Shown: positions 1 through 6,261 of the stretch, piece by piece
Position numbering within the stretch: the stretch's first letter is position 1
Layout: every line of letters starts with the position of its first letter
Origin: JAMBLL01 sp036985935
GTDB taxonomy: Bacteria > Actinomycetota > Acidimicrobiia > Spongiisociales > UBA5794
Assembly (NCBI GenBank): GCA_036985935.1
Contig: BTQP01000083.1
Location: 1-8,264, forward strand
Length of the DNA stretch: 8,264 nucleotides
Direction of reading: 5' to 3'
Notes under the pieces: generated by a model
The model's database searches: none
Told to the model about the DNA's origin: nothing
Seen by the model: only the letters and a program-made list of their open reading frames with translations
Position numbers and translations under genes: made by a program

Positions 1-836
1 AGCAGGGAGGGGATAAGCCACAGCACGACTATGACGATCGAAAGCCCAAGTCCCGAAAGCGCCGCGACACCGCGCCAGCGCCCGAGAGCGACAACAGCTG
101 CCGCAAATACGAGGGCGAGTGCGAGAAGGAACCCCCTTCGTTGGGAATCGGTGTACCGGTACATCGCTTCGATTGTGGCCGGAGAAGCGGCGATGATCGT
201 TGCATCGAAATCAAGGGTCACCATGACGTCCCTGCTCACGAAAAGACCTTCCTCCTGGCCGGGAAACAGGACGAGGGTCGAGATCTCCCCAGCGGTCGGG
301 CCGGAAGAGAGACGGATATCGGCTTCGAAACATGTGGCTTCGGGGTCGAATTCGCATGGTGCCTGGTTCAAAGCGACGATCGTGCCAGTCGGCGGGATCC
401 TCGAAAGCACGACTTTGTCACCAACGGAGAAATCCGGCGCGATGTCATCCGTCGTGAAATCCTGTCGGTAGGTCTGTCCCGCGTCGGGTCCGTCGTTTAT
501 CTCGAACGTGATCGTTATGCAATCGGTGTCGGGAATCTGCGGACATCTCTGGAGCAGGGTGTCGGTGACGACCGCTTCGTGAAACTCGCTTGGCACGCCG
601 AGAACCGCGAACTGTGCAGATGCCTCCTCTTTCGCTGTACCTGACGGCCAGAAGACGACGAGACCGATGATGATGAGTACACCCAGAACGGCAGAGACGA
701 TCTCAGGTACACCAAGCGCGCGCCTGCTCGGCGGCTCTTCTTGTGGCGAAAAGTCGTCCCAGTCGCCGTGTGATGAATCATCCACGTCGACAACGATAGG
801 AACGGCGCCGCTTGACTGCGATATCCTGCGTGACAT
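1..836 (-). CDS. YibE/F-family membrane protein, N-terminal part (cut by left window edge)
   Basis: The minus strand is open from the ATG at 836 down to base 1: 278 complete codons, with no stop. The visible protein has an acidic cytoplasmic-like tail (about 1-44), a first membrane helix (about 45-64), a roughly 170-residue beta-rich extracytoplasmic region, then YTDSQRRGFL followed by helices at about 236-252 and 257-275 joined by LGRWRG. That arrangement (soluble domain, D-x-x-R, helix, GRWRG, helix, IPSL) is what I know from the YibE/F family; the remaining helices would lie beyond the edge. The ectodomain holds two Cys-x7-Cys modules (C98/C106 and C161/C169). The family's function is unsettled and I assign none. 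The start is uncertain. ATG 836 shares CATG with proC and has no ribosome site. GTG 785, 17 codons in, has TATCGT seven bases upstream and may be the true leaderless start. Confidence 0.75.
   Translation of the reverse strand, partial: MSRRISQSSGAVPIVVDVDDSSHGDWDDFSPQEEPPSRRALGVPEIVSAVLGVLIIIGLVVFWPSGTAKEEASAQFAVLGVPSEFHEAVVTDTLLQRCPQIPDTDCITITFEINDGPDAGQTYRQDFTTDDIAPDFSVGDKVVLSRIPPTGTIVALNQAPCEFDPEATCFEADIRLSSGPTAGEISTLVLFPGQEEGLFVSRDVMVTLDFDATIIAASPATIEAMYRYTDSQRRGFLLALALVFAAAVVALGRWRGVAALSGLGLSIVIVVLWLIPSL
793..798 (-). promoter_or_regulatory. Possible -10 box of the YibE/F-like gene
   Basis: On the minus strand this reads TATCGT, followed by seven bases and GTG at 785. The spacing fits a leaderless transcript beginning at that GTG. 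No clear -35 element is visible. It matters because it favours a start inside the longest reading frame. Confidence 0.3.
822..827 (+). promoter_or_regulatory. Possible -10 box of proC
   Basis: TATCCT lies seven bases before the proC ATG at 835, the spacing expected if transcription begins at the start codon itself. There is no Shine-Dalgarno sequence between box and start, and no convincing -35 hexamer. Confidence 0.4.
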
Positions 837-1650
837 GAAACGACCAACAGTTGCAGTGCTTGGTGCTGGTTCGATGGGTGAGATCTTTGCATCCGGTTTG
901 TTACGGGCGGGATGGGATCCGTCCGAGATCATCCTCGTGGTCCGCAGGGCGGAACGGGTGAAGGACCTGGAACACTCGACGGGGATCTCGACGGTGTGTT
1001 CCCTGTCAGAAGGAGCAGACGGTCGTGACATCGTGCTTGTAGGTGTCAAACCGAAGGACGTGCGCGGAGTCCTCGACGAGATCGCCTCCGTCGTTGACCC
1101 GAAACAGACGGTGATCTCCATCGCGGCGGGTGTGCCGATATCGGTATTCGAAGAAGCTCTGCCAGGTATCCCCGTCATCCGTGCAATGCCGAACACACCC
1201 TCGGCTGTCGACCTTGGCATGACCGCCTTCACCGTCGGTTCGTCGGCCGGCGAGATCGACGTTCAGAGGGCTTCAACTCTTCTTGGAGCTGTCGGCGAGA
1301 CGCTTCAACTGTCTGAGGACCTCCTCGACGCGGTTACCGCAGTCTCAGGGACCGGGCCTGCCTACGTGTTCCTGCTGGCAGAGTCGATGATCGAGGCCGC
1401 GATCCGTGAGGGTCTACCGCACCACGCCGCGGAAAAGCTCGTGCACCAGACGTTGTGGGGGGCGGGTGCGCTGCTCGCGGCATCTGACAAAACGGCGTTT
1501 CGGCTCCGCGGCGAGGTGACTTCACCCGGCGGTACGACGGCCGCAGCGATGCACACTCTCGAGGAGGGCGGATTTCGGGCACTCGTCGAAGACGCGGTGC
1601 AGTCGGCCGCCAGACGATCGCGGGAGCTAGGTCAGCGCGCCTCGGAGTGA
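835..1650 (+). CDS. proC: Pyrroline-5-carboxylate reductase
   Basis: This 271-residue protein catalyses the last step of proline synthesis, NAD(P)H-dependent reduction of 1-pyrroline-5-carboxylate in the cytoplasm. The N-terminal Rossmann fold opens with VAVLGAGSMG (GxGxxG at 10-15), GVKP is at 70-73, and MPNTP at 118-122. The C-terminal dimerisation and catalytic domain carries SGTGPAY (171-177) and the family signature EVTSPGGTT (227-235), with THTLE-like MHTLEEGGF following. Length is normal for ProC. I start at ATG 835 rather than the in-frame ATG at 667, because homology begins at MKRPTVAVLG and the longer form would add 56 residues of low-complexity sequence antisense to the neighbour. 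It diverges from the YibE/F-like gene and shares no pathway with the metal operon that follows. Confidence 0.95.
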   Translation: MKRPTVAVLGAGSMGEIFASGLLRAGWDPSEIILVVRRAERVKDLEHSTGISTVCSLSEGADGRDIVLVGVKPKDVRGVLDEIASVVDPKQTVISIAAGVPISVFEEALPGIPVIRAMPNTPSAVDLGMTAFTVGSSAGEIDVQRASTLLGAVGETLQLSEDLLDAVTAVSGTGPAYVFLLAESMIEAAIREGLPHHAAEKLVHQTLWGAGALLAASDKTAFRLRGEVTSPGGTTAAAMHTLEEGGFRALVEDAVQSAARRSRELGQRASE

Positions 1651-1698
1651 TTCCGTCTGTCGTGGTGGGAAGCGGCTGATCGCGACGAAATACCTATG

Positions 1699-1724
1699 AA
1701 TATATGAGCAAGTATTCATATAAT
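1699..1724 (+). promoter_or_regulatory. ArsR/SmtB-type operator over a TATAAT promoter
   Basis: Two 12-base arms (1699-1710 and 1713-1724) around a 2-base centre form an imperfect inverted repeat matching at 9 of 12 positions. The core is TGAGCA-AG-TATTCA, close to the TGAACA-nn-TATTCA cores of SmtB/CzrA-type operators. A second reading of the same block gives perfect arms TATGAATA (1695-1702) and TATTCATA (1713-1720). The -10 box TATAAT (1719-1724) is part of the right arm, so bound repressor would block RNA polymerase. Six bases separate it from ATG 1731, implying a leaderless message. The block is a conspicuous AT-rich island in GC-rich DNA. Confidence 0.8.
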
Positions 1725-1730
1725 GAGGTA

Positions 1731-2087
1731 ATGACCACAGATCATCAACATTCTCACCTGGCGGCGTTCGACACCGAACGCTTGCTTGACGAGGAACAGG
1801 CACAGTCGCTCGCTGACCGCTTCAAGCTGCTCTCGGATCCTCAGCGCCTTCGGCTCATCTATGCCCTGGTGGAAGCTGGTGAACTCTGCGTAGGAGCGAT
1901 TGCCGAGGTGATCGGATCGTCAGAATCCGCTACGAGTCATCAACTCCGTCAGCTTCGGCTCGCAGGTCTCGTGCGGTCACGGAGGATCGGTCGTGAGGTG
2001 CACTACGCCGTAGCCGATTCGCACGTGCGGATCCTGCTTGACGTCGCCATCGAACACTATCTGCACGGCCATGAGGATCGAACATGA
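1731..2087 (+). CDS. ArsR/SmtB-family metal-sensing repressor (CzrA/NmtR-like)
   Basis: This is a 118-residue winged-helix repressor. The fold is visible as LADRFKLLSDPQRLRLIYAL, then ELCVGAIAEVIGSSESATSHQLRQLRLAGLV with the recognition helix at about 64-76, and the wing VRSRRIGREVHYAV. A C-terminal helix carries D96-x-H98 and, ten residues later, H109-x2-H112. That is the alpha-5 metal site of CzrA and NmtR (Asp, His, His, His), which sense Zn/Co or Ni/Co. The alpha-3 cysteine site of arsenic and cadmium sensors is not present; only one Cys remains, in ELCV. H5, H7, H9 and H114 could add ligands, as terminal residues do in NmtR. I start at 1731, not at the in-frame ATG 1704, because 1704 lies inside the operator and upstream of the -10 box. 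Metal binding should release the operator and derepress the exporter that follows. Confidence 0.9.
   Translation: MTTDHQHSHLAAFDTERLLDEEQAQSLADRFKLLSDPQRLRLIYALVEAGELCVGAIAEVIGSSESATSHQLRQLRLAGLVRSRRIGREVHYAVADSHVRILLDVAIEHYLHGHEDRT
2073..2077 (+). promoter_or_regulatory. Ribosome binding site of the CDF transporter
   Basis: GAGGA lies six bases before ATG 2084, inside the last codons of the repressor gene. It supports the overlapping start and translational coupling. Confidence 0.5.
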
Positions 2088-2986
2088 GCGCTGGCCACGA
2101 TCACAGCAGTCTCGGATCGGCAAAACACGTCAAGCCACTCGCGATCGCTTTCACCATGATCGCTTCGTTTGCGTTCATCGAGCTGATCGCCGGAATCGCG
2201 ACGGGATCGCTTGCGTTGACCGCAGACGCCGGGCACATGTTCACCGATGCACTCGGTCTCGGGATGGCCCTTGCCGCTGCCGTGCTTGTCGGGCGGGTAT
2301 CACCGAGTGCGAAACGCACGTTTGGACTCTTCCGGCTCGAGATCATGGCGGCTCTTGCGAACGCGGCCATCCTGCTGGGTGTTGCCACCTTCGTCATCGT
2401 CCAGGCGATAGGGCGGCTGCGATCGCCCGTCGAAATCGAACCCGGCATCATGACGCTCGTTGCCGTCGGTGGTCTGATTGTCAATGTCATTGCATACCGG
2501 CTGCTCAAGGGTGCCGCCGATGAGTCACTAAACGTTCAGGGTGCCTTTCTCGAAGTTCTCGGAGACCTTCTTGCCTCGGTAGGCGTGGTGATCGCTGGGA
2601 TCGTCATTTTCGTCACGGGGTGGAGTGGCATCGATGCGTTGGTCGGTATCGCCATAGGCCTGTTCATTCTTCCCCGCGCGCTTGGCCTGGCTCGAAAGGC
2701 GGTCCGGATCCTCATTGAATCTGCTCCCGATGGCTTCGATGTTGAGTCCTTGCGATCGGCCCTCGTCGCTCTCCCAGAGGTGCTCGAAGTTCACGACCTT
2801 CACGTCTGGACGCTCACATCGGATATGAACACGGCAACGGCCCACATCGTGATCGATGATGGGATCGATTCGCACCCGACACTCGACGCAGCGCGTGATG
2901 TGCTTGCAGTCCAGTTCGGCATCGACCACGCAACTTTTCAGATCGAACCGGCCTCCCACTCGGGCTGCGATGAGATGGCCTGGTAA
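2084..2986 (+). CDS. Cation diffusion facilitator metal exporter (CzcD/ZitB-like)
   Basis: This is a 300-residue divalent-metal/proton antiporter of the inner membrane that would export Zn(II), Co(II) or a similar ion. Six membrane helices are recognisable (about 18-38, 43-70, 86-110, 121-142, 152-178, 182-200), followed by a cytoplasmic domain with EVHDLHVWTLTSD at 235-247, the family's C-terminal hallmark. Helix 2 carries DAGHMFTD, placing metal ligands at H51 and D55. Helix 5 reads AFLEVLGD, with E157 and D161; the first position is His in ZitB-type zinc exporters, so this is a variant site. The cytoplasmic loop between helices 4 and 5 lacks the usual histidine run. N-terminal H5 and H7 and the tail HSGCDEMAW may bind metal. 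The start overlaps the repressor stop as ATGA, so the two genes form one operon under the metal-responsive operator. Confidence 0.93.
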   Translation: MSAGHDHSSLGSAKHVKPLAIAFTMIASFAFIELIAGIATGSLALTADAGHMFTDALGLGMALAAAVLVGRVSPSAKRTFGLFRLEIMAALANAAILLGVATFVIVQAIGRLRSPVEIEPGIMTLVAVGGLIVNVIAYRLLKGAADESLNVQGAFLEVLGDLLASVGVVIAGIVIFVTGWSGIDALVGIAIGLFILPRALGLARKAVRILIESAPDGFDVESLRSALVALPEVLEVHDLHVWTLTSDMNTATAHIVIDDGIDSHPTLDAARDVLAVQFGIDHATFQIEPASHSGCDEMAW

Positions 2987-3022
2987 ACCCTTCGAGTGAC
3001 GCCCTCCCTCTCACGTGCCGCT

Positions 3023-3028
3023 TACAAT
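3023..3028 (+). promoter_or_regulatory. Possible -10 box upstream of the Fe-S reductase
   Basis: TACAAT is placed to give a start of transcription near 3035 and a leader of about 23 nt that includes the ribosome site. No recognisable -35 hexamer at 16-18 bp. The 71-bp gap after the transporter contains no clear terminator. Confidence 0.3.
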
Positions 3029-3045
3029 CATCGAGGCTGTGGAAG

Positions 3046-3052
3046 AAGGAGG
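3046..3052 (+). promoter_or_regulatory. Ribosome binding site deciding a GTG start
   Basis: AAGGAGG lies five bases before GTG 3058, a near-perfect Shine-Dalgarno sequence. It fixes this non-ATG start and contrasts with the leaderless-looking starts of several neighbours. Confidence 0.75.
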
Positions 3053-3057
3053 GGTGG

Positions 3058-5217
3058 GTGACGACGACTGATACCGAGGATGAACAGTCGACATCGCGTA
3101 CGGTGTCGGCATCAAAGGTCCTCGCCGGCGTTGCCGTTGCCTCCGTCCTCGGAACCTTGTTCTTATGGTGGCTTGCCTCGTTGCCGGGAGAGCCAGATTT
3201 CGAGGTCGGTCGAGAGGTGTTCGGCAACATACCCGACCTTGTCGTCGCATTGTTCTACATCAGTGTTGCAGGCTTTCTCGGACTGTCGATCGGCCTCTTC
3301 GCACAGCGCGCCCGAAACTGGGAACGCGGAAGTTGGGAGCGCCGATCCGGTGACTTCAAGAGGCGTTTGCACCGGTTCCAGCAGGGTGTGTCGATGCGGA
3401 CCGTCATGGAGGATCCTGCAGCCGGCGTGATGCACGCGTTGATGTACTACGGATTCATTGTGCTGTTCCTCGGCACGGTCACCCTCGAGATAGACCACCT
3501 GCTGCCCGTCGATTTCAAGTTCCTTCAAGGCAACGTCTATCTCGGATTCTCGTTCATCCTCGACGCTGCTGCACTGCTCTTCCTCGCTGGCGTGTTCTGG
3601 GCGGCGGTCCGGCGATACGGTGTCAGACCCTGGCGGATTCGCTCCAAATCACGGCCGGAGGACGCATGGATTCTCTTCGTTCTCGCAGCTATTGGCGTTA
3701 CGGGTCTGCTGACGGAGGCCGCAAGGATCACCCTTGCCGGTCAGCCCGATTTCGAGCGCTGGTCATTTGTGGGGTTCCCCTTGTCGAACCTCATTTCGGC
3801 TACCTCGGCGAGCGGTGTTCATCAGATCTTTTGGATCACACACGTCATTGCGTTTCTCGCCTTCCTCGTCATTCTCCCCATCACCAAGTTGCGGCACATG
3901 ATCACAACTCCGGTCAACCTCGCTCTTTCGCCGCGAGAGCGGCCCAAGGGTGCGATGCGTGAGATGCCGAACCTGATGGAAGCGACGGACATCGAGACGG
4001 TAGGTGCTTCGGTCGTCGGTGAGTTCACGTGGAAGCAGTTGCTCGATACCGACGCATGCACGATCTGTGGAAGGTGCACATCTGTGTGCCCGGCAAACCT
4101 CACCGGCAAGCCTCTCGACCCCCGTGAGATCGTCCTGAAGCTCGGGACTGTCGCAGCGCTCTCTGGCGATCCCGTGTTATCCCCGCCGGTCGGCGTTGAC
4201 CCTGCGATCACGGTTTCGTCTGACAATGTATTTCAGCTTGTCATGCCCGAGGAAGTCTGGGCATGTACGACCTGTCGCGCATGCGACGAGATCTGTCCTG
4301 CGGACATCGAAATCGTTGACAAGATTCTCGATATGCGGCGGTTCCTGTCGCTGATGGAGGCCGACTTTCCTTCCGAGCTCGGCAAGACCTATGTTTCGAT
4401 GGAGAACTCGTCGAACCCCTACGGCATCGATCAAAACACGCGGGGCGACTGGACGGACGGACTCGACTTCGAGGTCAAGCGACTCGGAGAGCCAGGCGTT
4501 ACCGCCGAATACCTCATGTGGGTTGGGTGTGCAGGTTCGTTCGACGACCGAAACAAGAACGTCACCGTCGCGATTGCACGACTTCTCAACAAGGCAGGCG
4601 TCGACTTCGCCATACTCGGCGCACGCGAACTCTGCACCGGCGACCCGGCCCGCAGAACCGGCAACGAGTACGTCTTCCAGGGTCTTGCGCTCCAGAACAT
4701 CGAAACGTTGAACGATCTGGGTGTCGACAAGATCGTCACCCAGTGTCCGCACTGCTTCAACACGCTCGGCAACGAGTATCCCCAGTTCGGTGGTGATTAT
4801 GAGGTCATGCATCACTCAGAGCTACTGAGTCAGCTCGTCGAAGAGGGAAGGCTCACACCGACGACTACCGGCGAAACGATCGTTTTCCACGACCCGTGTT
4901 ACCTCGGTCGCCACAACGACACGTTCCTCGCTCCGCGGACCATCGTCGACTCGACGGGCGTTCGGGTCGAGATGAAACGCAACGGTACGAACTCGTTCTG
5001 TTGCGGAGCCGGTGGCGGCAAGTTCTGGTTCGAGGAGCGCACAGGCAAGAAAGTGAATATCGACCGCACTGAAGAAGCGCTTGGCACCGGAGCCGATGTC
5101 ATAGCAACGGGCTGCCCGTTCTGTTACGTGATGTTGGACGATGGTGTAAAGGAGCTAGGTGTCGATGAACAGGTCGTCGTCCAGGACCTCGCGATGCTGC
5201 TCGACGAACGAACGTAG
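3058..5217 (+). CDS. Membrane-bound heterodisulfide-reductase-like Fe-S oxidoreductase (EtfD-like)
   Basis: A 719-residue fusion. The N-terminal third is a NarI-like membrane domain with six helices (about 21-41, 60-82, 124-145, 159-183, 203-225, 244-275) and histidines that could hold haem b (H126, H255, H262). Next come two [4Fe-4S] motifs, C334/C337/C340/C344P and C403/C406/C409/C413P. Two CCG domains follow. The second is complete (C614, C648-C649, C686/C689). The first has C491, C526, C563/C566, but T527 replaces the second cysteine of the CC pair. This order is that of mycobacterial EtfD (Rv0338c) and of ETF:menaquinone oxidoreductases, which move electrons from acyl-CoA dehydrogenases via an electron-transfer flavoprotein to menaquinone. 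That role is inferred; no ETF or acyl-CoA dehydrogenase gene lies in the window. Other HdrD/GlpC-like oxidoreductases share these modules. The GTG start is set by a strong ribosome site. Confidence 0.88.
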   Translation: MTTTDTEDEQSTSRTVSASKVLAGVAVASVLGTLFLWWLASLPGEPDFEVGREVFGNIPDLVVALFYISVAGFLGLSIGLFAQRARNWERGSWERRSGDFKRRLHRFQQGVSMRTVMEDPAAGVMHALMYYGFIVLFLGTVTLEIDHLLPVDFKFLQGNVYLGFSFILDAAALLFLAGVFWAAVRRYGVRPWRIRSKSRPEDAWILFVLAAIGVTGLLTEAARITLAGQPDFERWSFVGFPLSNLISATSASGVHQIFWITHVIAFLAFLVILPITKLRHMITTPVNLALSPRERPKGAMREMPNLMEATDIETVGASVVGEFTWKQLLDTDACTICGRCTSVCPANLTGKPLDPREIVLKLGTVAALSGDPVLSPPVGVDPAITVSSDNVFQLVMPEEVWACTTCRACDEICPADIEIVDKILDMRRFLSLMEADFPSELGKTYVSMENSSNPYGIDQNTRGDWTDGLDFEVKRLGEPGVTAEYLMWVGCAGSFDDRNKNVTVAIARLLNKAGVDFAILGARELCTGDPARRTGNEYVFQGLALQNIETLNDLGVDKIVTQCPHCFNTLGNEYPQFGGDYEVMHHSELLSQLVEEGRLTPTTTGETIVFHDPCYLGRHNDTFLAPRTIVDSTGVRVEMKRNGTNSFCCGAGGGKFWFEERTGKKVNIDRTEEALGTGADVIATGCPFCYVMLDDGVKELGVDEQVVVQDLAMLLDERT

Positions 5218-5369
5218 ACGTGTGATGCACACCGGATGTCCGTTCCCCGTTCTTCGGTGCAAAGAAACCTGCACGGTGTCGTAGACGCCACCGATCCAAC
5301 CTACGGAAGCCAGGAGTTGACCGTCGACAGCTGACAGCCGGAGGCGATGAGTCGGGCAACGGGTGACGG

Positions 5370-5375
5370 TAGGGT
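5370..5375 (+). promoter_or_regulatory. Possible -10 box of pheA
   Basis: TAGGGT lies six bases before ATG 5382, the same spacing as TATAAT before the metal sensor. No Shine-Dalgarno sequence precedes the ATG, so a leaderless message is plausible. The remainder of the 164-bp gap from 5218 contains no gene that I can see. Confidence 0.35.
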
Positions 5376-5381
5376 CACGGG

Positions 5382-6206
5382 ATGAAGATCGGGTATCAGG
5401 GCGAACCGCACAGCTATAGCTATCGGGCTGCAACCGAGTTGTATCCAGACGGGGAATTCATCGGGCACCGAGGATTCGCTGCGGCGTTCGACTCATTGGA
5501 GCACGGCGACATCGATATGCTGGTCGTGCCCGTCGAGAACTCGACAACAGGATCCGTTCTTCCGGTTCTCGACAGGCTTCCCGGTGATGCAAGCCACGTT
5601 CGGTTCTCGATCATCGCCGAGCACCTGGTGGAGGTGAGGCACACACTCCATGGCCTACCCGGAGCCACGATCGACTCGATACGGGAGGTCAGGTCGCATC
5701 CCCAGGCTCTCGCTCAGGCCGAACACTTCCTTCTCGATCTCGGTGTTGATCCGGTGCCTACGCATGACACCGCCGGCGCCGTTCGTCAGGTAGCTGAGCT
5801 CGGCGATCCGGGCATCGCAGCGCTGGCTCCACCCAGGGCAGGGGCCGCCTTCGGACTTGAAGTGCTGCTGGAGCACGTACTCGACAAGGACCACAACACA
5901 ACGCGGTTCGTCGTTTTGAAAGTCGGCGACCCCGAGGTCAACGAAGATGATGACAAGACAACCATCGTCGTGACAGGCTCACACACTCCCGGTTCCCTTG
6001 CTCTCGTACTCACTGAGCTCGGACTTCGTGGCGCCAACCTCACGCGGATCGAGTCCCGTCCTGCGGGTGTGGCATGGAAGTATCGGTTCTTCATCGATCT
6101 CGTACATCCCCCGGGTCCCGAGGGACTCAAGCGGGTGCTCGATCCACCGCCTGCGAACGCGGCGGCCGTTCTCAACCTCGGGTCATACCGGTCGGCTGTT
6201 CGCTGA
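5382..6206 (+). CDS. pheA: Prephenate dehydratase with C-terminal ACT domain
   Basis: A 274-residue monofunctional enzyme that converts prephenate to phenylpyruvate in phenylalanine synthesis. The catalytic domain (about 1-180) shows YQGEPHSYS at 5-13, VPVENSTTGSV at 49-59, SHPQALAQ at 105-112, DTAGAV at 129-134 and TTRFVVL at 173-179; TRF carries the essential threonine of the family. The ACT regulatory domain (about 193-270) has the ESRP motif at 224-227, which forms part of the phenylalanine site in known dehydratases. The usual GAL motif appears as GSLA at 204-207, so feedback inhibition by phenylalanine is likely but its strength cannot be judged. There is no chorismate mutase domain, unlike enterobacterial PheA. 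The start is the only sensible one: homology begins at MKIGYQGE. Confidence 0.95.
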   Translation: MKIGYQGEPHSYSYRAATELYPDGEFIGHRGFAAAFDSLEHGDIDMLVVPVENSTTGSVLPVLDRLPGDASHVRFSIIAEHLVEVRHTLHGLPGATIDSIREVRSHPQALAQAEHFLLDLGVDPVPTHDTAGAVRQVAELGDPGIAALAPPRAGAAFGLEVLLEHVLDKDHNTTRFVVLKVGDPEVNEDDDKTTIVVTGSHTPGSLALVLTELGLRGANLTRIESRPAGVAWKYRFFIDLVHPPGPEGLKRVLDPPPANAAAVLNLGSYRSAVR

Positions 6207-6235
6207 GGTTCCCCGGTTGTGCCGCAGTCGAATGC

Positions 6236-6241
6236 TACGGT
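6236..6241 (+). promoter_or_regulatory. Possible -10 box of the methyltransferase gene
   Basis: TACGGT would place the transcript start near 6248, just upstream of the ribosome site. No -35 hexamer is evident, and the gene may instead be read through from pheA, 55 bp upstream. Confidence 0.25.
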
Positions 6242-6250
6242 TCCGCGAAG

Positions 6251-6256
6251 AGGAGG
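6251..6256 (+). promoter_or_regulatory. Ribosome binding site deciding a GTG start
   Basis: AGGAGG sits five bases before GTG 6262. It favours this start over the in-frame ATG at 6232 and over the far upstream ATG at 5998, which lies inside pheA. Confidence 0.75.
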
Positions 6257-6261
6257 TAACC

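Noticed and set aside
31..644. Plus-strand open frames (146 and 167 residues) opposite the YibE/F-like gene
   Set aside because: Arginine- and serine-rich translations with no recognisable motif; the minus strand holds a continuous membrane-protein frame with a family signature.
667..834. Upstream extension of proC to ATG 667
   Set aside because: The added 56 residues are low-complexity Ser/Thr/Gly sequence antisense to the neighbour; ProC similarity begins at residue 1 of the 835 start.
2141..2426. Two GCGATCGC octamers (2141-2148 and 2419-2426), the HIP1 word of cyanobacteria
   Set aside because: Only two copies, both within the CDF gene, and the general GATC excess explains them; nothing else suggests a cyanobacterium.
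4177..4815. A 212-residue minus-strand open frame inside the Fe-S reductase gene
   Set aside because: It is the antisense of a frame carrying two [4Fe-4S] motifs and CCG domains; its own translation shows no family motif.
5257..5274. Small hairpin (GTGCA, 8-base loop, TGCAC) after the Fe-S reductase as a terminator
   Set aside because: The stem is only 5 bp and no T-run follows, so it is not convincing as an intrinsic terminator.
5998..6261. Long N-terminal extension of the methyltransferase into pheA
   Set aside because: It would overlap pheA by about 200 bases in another frame; GTG 6262 has a strong ribosome site and the family-like N-terminus starts there.
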